A DNA stretch of 11,682 bases from Lutispora sp041687175. Lineage in GTDB: Bacteria > Bacillota > Clostridia > Lutisporales > Lutisporaceae. Location of the stretch: assembly GCF_041687175.1 (NCBI RefSeq), contig NZ_JAWLCK010000086.1:1-11682 (forward strand), written 5' to 3'. Positions 1-6,551 of the stretch are shown here, one piece after another. How positions within the stretch are numbered: position 1 is the stretch's first letter; every line of letters begins with the position of its first letter. The notes beneath the pieces are model-generated. The model was not told the DNA's origin, did not search any database, and saw only the letters and a program-made list of their open reading frames with translations. A program made the position numbers and the translations under genes.

Positions 1-338
1 GCTAGAAGCAAATGCTCTGTCCCTACATAGTTATGATTAAAGTTTCTTGCTTCATTGGAACTGTTCTCTATTATATATTTGGTTCTTGGAGTATAGCCTA
101 TTACTTTAGAAACAGGTTCGTCTCCCATACTAACCATTGATATTACTGTTGTTCTAAGGCTGTCCAGATCCACACCTTTACTTTTTATCAGCTGAGCGGC
201 AACCCCTTGCCCTTCCTTAACAAGGCCTAGCAATATATGTTCAGTTCCTATATAATTATGTCTTAATCTTAGTGCTTCTTCCTGAGCATATACTAAAACC
301 TTTTGAGCTCTTTCCGTAAATTTATCAAACATGCCCAT
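1..338 (-). CDS. clpC: ClpC, AAA+ unfoldase of the Clp protease (N-terminal part, cut by window edge)
   Basis: ClpC is the HSP100 unfoldase that feeds proteins to ClpP in the cytoplasm; in Firmicutes it works with McsB and recognises phosphoarginine-tagged proteins. Only the first 112 codons are inside the window. They begin MGMFDKFTERAQKVL and contain the two repeats of the Clp N domain, seen as IGTEHILLGLV near residue 34 and YVGTEHLLL near residue 104, the second cut by the edge. The ATPase domains lie outside. I chose the ATG at 338 because GGAG sits 7 bases upstream; the ATG two codons later (332) is also possible. It is the fourth gene of the operon, 28 bases after the mcsB stop, so it should be controlled by CtsR from the promoter in front of ctsR. 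The N domain is the phosphoarginine-binding part in the B. subtilis homologue (family knowledge). Confidence 0.95.
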   Translation of the reverse strand, partial: MGMFDKFTERAQKVLVYAQEEALRLRHNYIGTEHILLGLVKEGQGVAAQLIKSKGVDLDSLRTTVISMVSMGDEPVSKVIGYTPRTKYIIENSSNEARNFNHNYVGTEHLLL

Positions 339-366
339 AATATCTCTCCTTTACCGTGGAATAACA

Positions 367-1377
367 CTACAGTTTTTTCCTGATTATTTCTGCTCTTATT
401 ATATCCCTCGCATCAGGGCTTAATTCTTCCCCTGCATACTTCTGTATACTTGCAGGCTGAGTCTCTATCATTATCTCATTTAGCAGTGATACCGTCAGAT
501 TCTCAATTATGTTCAAGTCCATACCCAATCTGACATCGGACAAAAGCTTCATAGCCTCCTGAGAAGTAATAACCCGGGCATTTTTCAGTATGCCCCAAGC
601 TCTCCAAATTTTATCTTCCAACTGGATTCTGTTATTATTCAACAATATATTTCTAGCTTCCTTTTCTTTTTCTACTATTTGGGATGTTGCTGCATTGATG
701 TTTTCAACTATTTCCTCCTCCGATAGACCTAGGGTTATCTGGTTTGATATTTGAAACAGGTTTCCTTGAAACTCTGTGCCCTCTCCATACATTCCTCTTA
801 TGGTTAAGCCTATCTGAGTAACCGTCTGAAGTATCTTGCTTATATTACCTGACATATTTAATGCAGGAAGATGAACCATGGCCGATGCTCTCATACCTGT
901 ACCTACATTTGTAGGACAACAGGTCAGATATCCTAGCTTTTCATCATAGGTATAATCAAGGGATTGTTCTAATGCATCATCCACATCATTTGCCATAGCC
1001 CAGGCATTTTTCATTTGGAAACCGGGGAGTATGGCTTGAATCCTTATATGATCTTCTTCATTTATCATGATGCTTATTAGTTCATTCTCAGATATCAATG
1101 CTGCTCCTTTAGAGCCCTTGGCTAGGTCTGGACTTATTAAATGCTTTTCCAATAATACCTGCCTATCTACATATGGAATCTTATCTATTGTGTATAATTT
1201 GTATGACTCCTTATCATTTTTCTTGGCTGCCATCTCTACCTGATCTATAACCTTATTGGCTTCATCTATATTCAAATAAGCAGGAAATGGTGTATTAGCA
1301 ATATTACGTGCAAGCCTGACTCTGCTGCTCAACACTATTTCATTTTGGGGACCTTGCTGAGTAATCCATCCACTCAT
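367..1377 (-). CDS. mcsB: McsB, protein-arginine kinase
   Basis: McsB phosphorylates arginine residues on proteins, including CtsR, and so marks them for ClpC-ClpP. This 336-residue protein belongs to the ATP:guanido phosphotransferase fold. Visible motifs are SSRVRLARN (17-25), which is a nucleotide-binding arginine stretch; NEEDH (106-110); CPTNVGTGMR (154-163), the family signature with its reactive Cys; and GEGTE (198-202). Near the C-terminus RDIIRA (324-329) matches the RDxxRA motif that forms the allosteric phosphoarginine pocket of bacterial McsB and is absent from creatine and arginine metabolite kinases, so this is a protein kinase and not a phosphagen kinase. It is somewhat shorter than the B. 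subtilis protein (about 360 residues), mainly at the end. Its ATG overlaps the mcsA stop by one base (TAATG), which implies translational coupling; GGGAGGG provides a ribosome site inside mcsA. Confidence 0.96.
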   Translation of the reverse strand: MSGWITQQGPQNEIVLSSRVRLARNIANTPFPAYLNIDEANKVIDQVEMAAKKNDKESYKLYTIDKIPYVDRQVLLEKHLISPDLAKGSKGAALISENELISIMINEEDHIRIQAILPGFQMKNAWAMANDVDDALEQSLDYTYDEKLGYLTCCPTNVGTGMRASAMVHLPALNMSGNISKILQTVTQIGLTIRGMYGEGTEFQGNLFQISNQITLGLSEEEIVENINAATSQIVEKEKEARNILLNNNRIQLEDKIWRAWGILKNARVITSQEAMKLLSDVRLGMDLNIIENLTVSLLNEIMIETQPASIQKYAGEELSPDARDIIRAEIIRKKL

Positions 1378-1889
1378 TATTCATCCCTCCCACTGCTTTT
1401 TTCTAAAGCTCTTATCTTATCTCGTATTTCCGCAGCTTTCTCATATTCTTCTCTTTTTACTGCATTTGCCAATTCAGCTTTTAGAGACTCCATCTCCCTC
1501 ATAATCTTAAGTCTTCCTCCTGTTCTTTGAGGGATTTTACCTGTATGATTAATATTTCCGTGAATCCTTCTGAATAATGGAGTCAATCTATCTCCAAAGC
1601 TCTTATAACAGCTTCCGCAACCAAATCTTCCTGTTTCTCTGAACCGGCTGTACTTCATACCACATACAGGACAAGATGGATCGTCCATAAAATCCACTTT
1701 AATGGGTAATGGGGTCCCAGTATTCAACATGCCAGCTAAAAGATCATTTATGGAGAATCCTGTATTCATACTTAAAGCACCTTTGGCCAAAGCACATTGC
1801 TCACAAAGATGCATATTGGTCTTTTTACCATTTTCAATTTTGGTTATATGGACAGTGGCAGGCCTTTTACCGCACTCATTGCATATCAT
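1377..1889 (-). CDS. mcsA: McsA, zinc-binding activator of McsB
   Basis: McsA binds and activates the arginine kinase McsB. The 170-residue protein carries four CxxC pairs: C3/C6, C29/C32, C73/C76 and C91/C94, enough for two zinc sites, which matches the family. The C-terminal part (about 131-166) is a UVR domain, a short helical hairpin also found in UvrB and ClpC, with the typical LKAELANAVKREEYEKAAEI pattern. The ATG at 1889 has a strong ribosome site (GGAGGAG, 6-7 bases away). It lies 23 bases after the ctsR stop and overlaps mcsB by one base, so it is the second gene of the heat-shock operon. All eight cysteines are present and the length is normal, so nothing suggests loss of function. 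Confidence 0.95.
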   Translation of the reverse strand: MICNECGKRPATVHITKIENGKKTNMHLCEQCALAKGALSMNTGFSINDLLAGMLNTGTPLPIKVDFMDDPSCPVCGMKYSRFRETGRFGCGSCYKSFGDRLTPLFRRIHGNINHTGKIPQRTGGRLKIMREMESLKAELANAVKREEYEKAAEIRDKIRALEKSSGRDE

Positions 1890-1912
1890 AAATATCTCCT
1901 CCAGTACTAAAA

Positions 1913-2371
1913 TTATATCAATGCCGAAACAAGCATGGCTTTTAATATTGATGCCCTTATCTCATCTCTTAAGGACTTTGGTATAGATGACAGATTGCTA
2001 TCATCTACAGCTGCCTTTATTATTTTGCACTCTCTTTCATCTATAAAACCTTCTTTTTGCATAAAATCTACAAAACTATATGCTTTTTCCTTGTTTATAT
2101 TTTGACCAATTTCCTTTAATAGAATGTTGCTAATATACTGCTGCTTATCTATATTGATTTTTGATATCTTGATGCAGCCTCCTCCACCTCTCCGGGATTC
2201 TATATAGTATCCCCTCTCTGTAGTAAACCTGGTGGTCAATACATAGTTTATCTGGGAAGGAGCACAGTTGAAGTAACCAGCAAGCTCATTCCTGCCGATC
2301 TCGATTGTACCTTCTGCTTCTTGAATCAAATCATTTATAAACTCTTCAATCAAATCACTAATTCTTGCCAT
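1913..2371 (-). CDS. ctsR: CtsR, heat-shock repressor
   Basis: CtsR is the dimeric winged-helix repressor of the class III heat-shock genes (clpC operon, clpP, clpE) in Firmicutes. The 152-residue protein has the N-terminal DNA-binding domain (about 1-70), including RNELAGYFNCAPSQINYVL (27-45) as the helix-turn-helix, and the wing SRRGGGG (59-65). The four-glycine loop (62-65) is the intrinsic heat sensor in the B. subtilis protein, and an arginine next to it is a McsB target (family knowledge). The C-terminal half (about 75-152) is the helical dimerisation and McsB-contact domain. It is the first gene of the operon. An exact CtsR operator lies 19 bases upstream of its start, so it represses itself. 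The ribosome site before the ATG at 2371 is weak (AGAAAGAG), which may keep repressor levels low. Confidence 0.96.
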   Translation of the reverse strand: MARISDLIEEFINDLIQEAEGTIEIGRNELAGYFNCAPSQINYVLTTRFTTERGYYIESRRGGGGCIKISKINIDKQQYISNILLKEIGQNINKEKAYSFVDFMQKEGFIDERECKIIKAAVDDSNLSSIPKSLRDEIRASILKAMLVSALI

Positions 2372-2389
2372 ATTATCACTCTTTCTGAC

Positions 2390-2406
2390 TTTGACTTTCT
2401 TTGACT
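2390..2406 (-). promoter_or_regulatory. CtsR operator (tandem heptad)
   Basis: On the minus strand this reads AGTCAAA-GAA-AGTCAAA, an exact match to the CtsR consensus RGTCAAA-NAN-RGTCAAA. It starts about two bases downstream of the predicted transcription start, so bound CtsR should block promoter clearance. A partial third copy, AGTCAGA, follows directly toward ctsR and overlaps the second heptad by one base. Confidence 0.92.
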
Positions 2407-2414
2407 TTACTTTT

Positions 2415-2443
2415 ATTATATAACTTCATAATTCTGGTTGCAA
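2415..2443 (-). promoter_or_regulatory. Sigma-A-type promoter of the ctsR operon
   Basis: The minus strand has a -35 box TTGCAA (2443-2438), a 17-base spacer and a perfect -10 box TATAAT (2420-2415). The predicted start is near 2408, about 37 bases before the ctsR ATG. The CtsR operator directly follows it. Confidence 0.8.
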
Positions 2444-2467
2444 GTGTTTTTGTCCTTAAATTTACCC

Positions 2468-2503
2468 AATAAAAATAAGCTACATGATAATCATGTAACC
2501 TAT
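2468..2503 (-). terminator. Probable terminator of the 77-codon gene
   Basis: Transcribed on the minus strand, bases 2503-2475 fold into a 13-pair stem (two G-U pairs) with a UUA loop, followed by UUUUAUU. On the plus strand the wobble pairs become mismatches and no U run follows, so it fits the minus direction. The stem is AT-rich and so only moderately stable. It lies about 40 bases after the 77-codon gene and upstream of the ctsR promoter, separating the two. Confidence 0.55.
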
Positions 2504-2543
2504 TTAACCCTTCACTTTTATCCTTTCCTATTTTTAATTATGG

Positions 2544-2777
2544 CTATCTCTTTCTCGCCACAATATAATAATCATTTCCATCATGCCCTCCTTTAGCAGT
2601 CCATTGATAGTCTTCTCTGTCAAGTATTGATAATATCCCTTCTGCTCTGAAAGAATCTTGACTGCTCATCTGTATTACCAATTCTTCCCCTTCACCAATA
2701 TCTTTTATCCTTTCAATAACTTTTCTTACATCGTGCAACCCTATAGGGTGTTCCAGTGTCATTCTTCTTTGTATCAT
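2544..2777 (-). CDS. Small protein of unknown function, TusA-like layout without cysteine
   Basis: I do not recognise this 77-residue protein with certainty. The start at 2777 is well supported by AGGAGG 7 bases upstream. The protein is soluble-looking, charged, with no signal peptide, membrane segment or cysteine. Its likely order is helix (HDVRKVIERIKDIG, 15-28), strand (EELVIQM, 31-37), helix (about 41-56) and final strand (DYYIVARK, 69-76). By eye this resembles the order of TusA/SirA sulfur-transfer proteins, including TLE near the start, VRK in the first helix, GE-L before the second strand and a final YYIVARK. The CPxP catalytic site is replaced by HPIG, so it cannot carry persulfide in the TusA way. 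The gene stands alone: a terminator closes the EF-G-like gene before it and another follows it. The TusA comparison is from memory and unproven. Confidence 0.75.
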   Translation of the reverse strand: MIQRRMTLEHPIGLHDVRKVIERIKDIGEGEELVIQMSSQDSFRAEGILSILDREDYQWTAKGGHDGNDYYIVARKR

Positions 2778-2806
2778 TCAACGACCTCCTATGACATGAT
2801 GGTTTA

Positions 2807-2821
2807 TAATAATGATTATTA
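2807..2821. promoter_or_regulatory. Perfect 7-1-7 inverted repeat, possible regulator site
   Basis: TAATAAT-G-ATTATTA is a perfect inverted repeat about 30 bases upstream of the 77-codon gene, where its promoter should be. The 7-1-7 form and the central AATNATT resemble sites of Fur-family regulators; it differs from the B. subtilis PerR consensus (TTATAAT-N-ATTATAA) by one base per half. The local DNA is very AT-rich, so chance is a real alternative. Confidence 0.35.
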
Positions 2822-2855
2822 CTATTTTATGAAAGCAGAAATTAAATATGCTGAC

Positions 2856-2889
2856 AAAAAAATACGGCAAATCCTTAATTTGCCGTATT
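2856..2889 (-). terminator. Rho-independent terminator of the EF-G-like gene
   Basis: Bases 2889-2861 form a perfect 12-pair stem, AATACGGCAAAT and its complement, with a 5-base loop. On the minus strand it is followed at once by a run of seven T. It starts 22 bases after the stop of the EF-G-like gene, as expected for a strong intrinsic terminator. Only the minus strand has the T run. Confidence 0.92.
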
Positions 2890-2910
2890 CCATATATATA
2901 GTATATTTTA

Positions 2911-4992
2911 TTATTCTTTTTCCTTTTCCAAATTAGCAGCTTCAACAACCTTTTGAGCTATTTGGGCAGGAACCTCTTCATATCTTACAAACTTCATACT
3001 GAAGCTTCCTCTTGCCTGGGTCATAGATCTCAGATCAGTTGCATATTTGAACATCTCTGCTAAGGGAGCTTCGGCTGTAACCTTCTGGAGCTTTCCTACA
3101 GGTTCCATACCAAGAACTCTACCTCTCTTCTTGTTCAAGTCACCAATTATATCACCCATATACTGGTCAGGAACTAATACTTCTACGCTATAAATAGGTT
3201 CTAATAAAACAGGATTTGCATCAGCCATACCTTTTTTATAAGCTAAGGATGCTGCAATCTTGAAAGGCATTTCTGCAGAGTCTACAGGATGGAATGAACC
3301 ATCGTATAATGTACATCTCACATTAACTACAGGATAGCCAGCCAAGACTCCTTCTTCCATACACTCTCTAAGTCCCTTTTCAACAGCAGGTATATACTGT
3401 CTGGGTACTACACCTCCAACTATCTTATCAACAAATTCGAATTCTGCACTACCATCCAAAATAGGCTCAAATTCAATCCATACATGACCGTATTGTCCAT
3501 GACCACCGGATTGCTTCTTGTGTTTTCCTTCCGCCTTTGCAGATTTTTTAATTGTTTCCCTATAAGGTATCTTTGGATCCTTTAATAAAACATCTACTCC
3601 AAATTTATTCTGAAGCTTCTTGGTGACAATTTCCAGATGTTGCTCTCCTATGCCGGATATCAAGGTCTGTCTTGTCTCTACATTCTTCTCAACCTTTAAA
3701 GTAGGATCCTCTTCAACTAGTCTCTGAAGTCCATTACCTATCTTGTCTTCATCACCCTTTGACTTAGGCTCTATAGCCATAGTAAGGTTTGGTACAGGGA
3801 ATTCCGCAGGCTCAAAAGTCACAGGATTCTGTGGATCACATAGGGTATCTCCTGTAGTTGTAAACTGAAGTTTTGCTACAGCTCCTATATCACCAGCTAT
3901 AAGTTTTGTCATAGGAATCTGCTTTTTACCTCTAAGGAGGAACAAACCACTTAATCTCTCTTTTTTCTCTTTATCAGGATTGAAGACTTCACTATCTGAG
4001 CTTATACTGCCTGACATTACCTTAAACATGGAAATCTTACCAACAAAGGGGTCAGCCACTGTTTTGAATACCTGAGCACTGAAAGGAAGATTTACATCAA
4101 ACTTACGATTCTCATCTGCATCAGACTTAGTATTCTTGCATTTATATTCCCCAATGTCAACAGGTGATGGGAAGAAACTCTCAATAGTATTCATGAGAGC
4201 TACTATTCCTATATTCTTTATAGCAGAACCACAAAGAACAGGAACAACATCTCCACATACCACACCTATTCTCAATCCTTTTATTATCTCTTCTCTTGTT
4301 AGTTCTTCACCGCTGAAATACTTTTCCATAAGCTCTTCATCAGTTTGGGCAGCGGCTTCAATTATCATATTTCTGTATTCTTCTATCTGGTCTTCATAAC
4401 CTGAAGGTATATCTCCTTCTACTACCTTGTTGCCTTCATTTGTTCTAGCTTTCATATCAATAAGGTCTATAACACCTTTGAAGTTTGATTCTGCCCCTAT
4501 AGGAATTGCTATAGGAACCAATTTATTACCAAAAACCTCTCTAAGTTGTTCAAAAACCTTTGAGAAGTTTGCATTTTCCCTATCCATTTTATTTATAAAA
4601 AATAAGGAAGGCATTCCTTTCTCAGTTACCATCTCCCAGGATTTCTCTGCACCTACCTCAACACCTGACACACTGTCAACGGAGATAACTGCTGCATCAC
4701 TAACATTAAGACTTGATACTACTTCGCCCACGAAATCGAAATATCCGGGAGTGTCAATGACATTAATCCTTATGTTCTTCCAATCACATGGAGCCACTGC
4801 TGCACTTATGGAAATCTTCCTTTTAATTTCTTCTGGATCATAATCTAGAGTAGTAGTACCATCATCTACTTTGCCAAATCTGTCTAACACTCCTGTGTTA
4901 AATAACATGGCTTCTGCAATAGTAGTCTTACCAGCACTAGCATGGCCTAATAGACAAATGTTTCTTAAGTTCTCGGTTTTGTATTCTTTCAT
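2911..4992 (-). CDS. EF-G-like translational GTPase (EF-G2 type)
   Basis: This 693-residue protein has the full EF-G domain order: GTPase domain (1 to about 280), then domains II to V, with domain IV around 475-600 (SGGHGQYGHVW, 495-505) and domain V around 600-680 (GDLNKKRGRVLGM, 617-629). G-motifs are GHASAGKTT (16-24), DTPG (80-83), NKMD (134-137) and CGSAIKN (254-260). It is not the housekeeping EF-G: the P-loop has GHASAGK where that has GHIDAGK, switch I has RKISI (58-62) for RGITI, and the catalytic His after DTPG is Tyr84. From memory these are traits of the EF-G2 branch, best known from Thermus thermophilus, whose cellular role is unclear. No ribosomal genes are nearby, unlike fusA of the str operon. 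GGGGG lies 8 bases before the ATG. Ribosome protection of the TetM type is less likely but not excluded. Confidence 0.9.
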   Translation of the reverse strand: MKEYKTENLRNICLLGHASAGKTTIAEAMLFNTGVLDRFGKVDDGTTTLDYDPEEIKRKISISAAVAPCDWKNIRINVIDTPGYFDFVGEVVSSLNVSDAAVISVDSVSGVEVGAEKSWEMVTEKGMPSLFFINKMDRENANFSKVFEQLREVFGNKLVPIAIPIGAESNFKGVIDLIDMKARTNEGNKVVEGDIPSGYEDQIEEYRNMIIEAAAQTDEELMEKYFSGEELTREEIIKGLRIGVVCGDVVPVLCGSAIKNIGIVALMNTIESFFPSPVDIGEYKCKNTKSDADENRKFDVNLPFSAQVFKTVADPFVGKISMFKVMSGSISSDSEVFNPDKEKKERLSGLFLLRGKKQIPMTKLIAGDIGAVAKLQFTTTGDTLCDPQNPVTFEPAEFPVPNLTMAIEPKSKGDEDKIGNGLQRLVEEDPTLKVEKNVETRQTLISGIGEQHLEIVTKKLQNKFGVDVLLKDPKIPYRETIKKSAKAEGKHKKQSGGHGQYGHVWIEFEPILDGSAEFEFVDKIVGGVVPRQYIPAVEKGLRECMEEGVLAGYPVVNVRCTLYDGSFHPVDSAEMPFKIAASLAYKKGMADANPVLLEPIYSVEVLVPDQYMGDIIGDLNKKRGRVLGMEPVGKLQKVTAEAPLAEMFKYATDLRSMTQARGSFSMKFVRYEEVPAQIAQKVVEAANLEKEKE

Positions 4993-5219
4993 AAAGTATT
5001 CCCCCTTAAAAGGTTATTTTACCTGAATTTCATACTTGACCATATTTTACCCTATAGTTGCATAAAATTTGCAGAACAAAAATAATTTGCCCGTATTTTA
5101 ATTTTATCTGTATCCGGTGTAAATGTAAAGGGTAAAATACAAAACAAGTATCATTGACGATACAATATTATAAGGTTAGAATGAAGTTAACACTAAATAT
5201 TAATAATTGAGGTGATTTT
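4993..5219. other. Divergent intergenic region with three GGTAAAATA copies
   Basis: This 227-base AT-rich region separates the EF-G-like gene (leftward) from the aminotransferase gene (rightward). The 9-mer GGTAAAATA occurs on the minus strand at 5023-5015 and 5051-5043 and on the plus strand at 5131-5139. The last two form an 11-base inverted repeat (TATTTTACCCT at 5043-5053, AGGGTAAAATA at 5129-5139). I found a good promoter for the rightward gene but none that convinced me for the leftward gene. No open reading frame with a ribosome site is visible here. Confidence 0.5.
5154..5182 (+). promoter_or_regulatory. Sigma-A-type promoter of the aminotransferase gene
   Basis: The -35 box TTGACG (5154-5159) and -10 box TAGAAT (5177-5182) are separated by 17 bases; each box has one mismatch to consensus. 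The predicted start near 5189 gives a leader of about 31 bases with the ribosome site GAGGTG at 5209-5214, five bases before the ATG. Confidence 0.75.
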
Positions 5220-6464
5220 ATGATTAGCAGTATGGCAGCAAGCCATGCAATATGGCCTAAAGAAGATGATGCAATATTTGGCCTTGCTGCAAAGGCACAA
5301 CAGGCAGTTAAAAAGCACGGTAAGGATAAGGTGATAAACTCCACCCTAGGGGCACTGATGGATGACAATGGTGACCTGATATGCATGAAGACCGTATATG
5401 ATGAGTTGAAGTCCATGCCTAATGCCAATTTGGCAGCCTATGCTCTTGTAGCTGGACAACCTGACTTTTTAGAAGCTGTACAAGAAGCCTGCTTCAGGGA
5501 GTTCAAACCTGATGCCTTCATCAAAGCTGTTGCCACTCCAGGAGGTACTGGATCAGTCAGACACACCATATTCAATTATACTAATCCTGGAGATACCGTA
5601 TTGGTATCTGATTGGTATTGGAAACCATATGTAACTATATCAGAGGAATTCGGCAGGAAAGTCTCTCATTATAAACTATTCAATGATAAGAACGAGTTTA
5701 ATATAGAATCCTTTAAAGAAAATTTCGAAACACTATTAAATAAACAGAAGAGATTGGTTGCCATAATAAACAGCCCTGCTCAGAATCCTACAGGGTATAG
5801 TTTGTCTGATGAGGAGTGGCAGCAAGTAATCGATATCATGAAAGAAAATGCAAAAAATCAAGATAATAGGATAATACTATTGATAGATGTAGCCTACATA
5901 GACTTTGCCGGAAAAGGAAATGAAAGAAGAAAGTTTTTTAAACTGTTTTCCAATCTGCCTGAAAATATACTAGTTGTTGTAGGATATAGCTTGTCGAAGG
6001 GTTATACCATGTATGGCATGAGATTAGGAGCAGCTATTGGTATATCTTCAAACAAAGACATTGCTGAAGAGTTCTATTATTCCTGCGCCCATTCTAATCG
6101 AGCCAACTGGTCAAACTGCAATAGAGGCGCTATGGAAGTTATGGCAAGAATTTGCAAAGATCCGGATAAATTTAAGGCATATGAAGAGGAAAAAGACTTA
6201 TATAAGACAATGCTTCAAAAAAGAGCAGAGGCTTTTGTAAAGGCTTCTGAAGAAGTAGGATTGGAAATACTTCCATATAGAGACGGCTTTTTCATAAGCA
6301 TACCTTGTGATAATGCAAAAGAAATCAGCGACAAATTGATGGAAGAAAATCTATTCCTCATCCCATTGAAAAAGGGATTAAGATTTGCTGTATGTGCTGT
6401 AGCTGAAGATAAATGTAGAATAGCGCCAGCAATGATTAAAAAAGTTATGGATAGTCTTAAATAA
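5220..6464 (+). CDS. PLP-dependent aminotransferase, class I/II fold
   Basis: This 414-residue cytoplasmic enzyme should move an amino group between an amino acid and a 2-oxo acid using pyridoxal phosphate. Fold-type I landmarks are all present: GGTGS (108-112) for phosphate binding, the aromatic DWYW (131-134) that stacks near the cofactor, NPTG (189-192), DVAY (223-226) with the Asp that pairs with the pyridine nitrogen, the Schiff-base lysine K260 in GYSLSK (255-260), R268, and R388 in LRFAV as the likely substrate carboxylate binder. The layout recalls aspartate/aromatic aminotransferases, but I cannot name the substrate. The start at 5220 fits GAGGTG five bases upstream; Met5 would be too far from it. 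It has its own promoter and lies 87 bases before degV and about 1 kb before a 2-oxoacid oxidoreductase, which suggests amino-acid fermentation. Confidence 0.92.
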   Translation: MISSMAASHAIWPKEDDAIFGLAAKAQQAVKKHGKDKVINSTLGALMDDNGDLICMKTVYDELKSMPNANLAAYALVAGQPDFLEAVQEACFREFKPDAFIKAVATPGGTGSVRHTIFNYTNPGDTVLVSDWYWKPYVTISEEFGRKVSHYKLFNDKNEFNIESFKENFETLLNKQKRLVAIINSPAQNPTGYSLSDEEWQQVIDIMKENAKNQDNRIILLIDVAYIDFAGKGNERRKFFKLFSNLPENILVVVGYSLSKGYTMYGMRLGAAIGISSNKDIAEEFYYSCAHSNRANWSNCNRGAMEVMARICKDPDKFKAYEEEKDLYKTMLQKRAEAFVKASEEVGLEILPYRDGFFISIPCDNAKEISDKLMEENLFLIPLKKGLRFAVCAVAEDKCRIAPAMIKKVMDSLK

Positions 6465-6469
6465 TTTTG

Positions 6470-6498
6470 TTTATTTCTGGCAGCAAAAATAATATAAT
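6470..6498 (+). promoter_or_regulatory. Weak candidate promoter of degV
   Basis: A perfect -10 box TATAAT (6493-6498) follows a poor -35 box TTTATT (6470-6475) at 17 bases. I see no terminator between the aminotransferase and degV, so degV may also be read from the upstream promoter. Confidence 0.35.
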
Positions 6499-6551
6499 AG
6501 GAGTAATATATGCTTCCCTATGGGTAAAAAAATGTAAAGTGAGGAATATGG

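Noticed and set aside
2481..2497. TACATGATAATCATGTA as an operator palindrome
   Set aside because: It extends to a 13-pair stem with a U-rich tail on the minus strand only, which fits a terminator of the upstream gene better.
2658..2936. 92-codon open frame on the plus strand
   Set aside because: It crosses the 77-codon gene, a strong terminator and the end of the EF-G-like gene in antisense, and its Tyr/Phe/Ile-rich translation reflects AT-rich bases.
4427..4843. 138-codon open frame on the plus strand
   Set aside because: It lies wholly opposite the conserved GTPase domain of the EF-G-like gene, and its translation shows no recognisable family.
5000..5110. Promoter of the EF-G-like gene (for example TTGTTC-17-TATAGG on the minus strand)
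   Set aside because: Several weak box pairs exist and none is clearly better than chance in such AT-rich DNA, so I did not list one.
6499..6527. Mini-frame MLPYG with AGGAG six bases upstream, as a leader peptide before degV
   Set aside because: Five codons are too few to judge, the only candidate promoter would start transcription after its ribosome site, and no attenuator hairpin follows.
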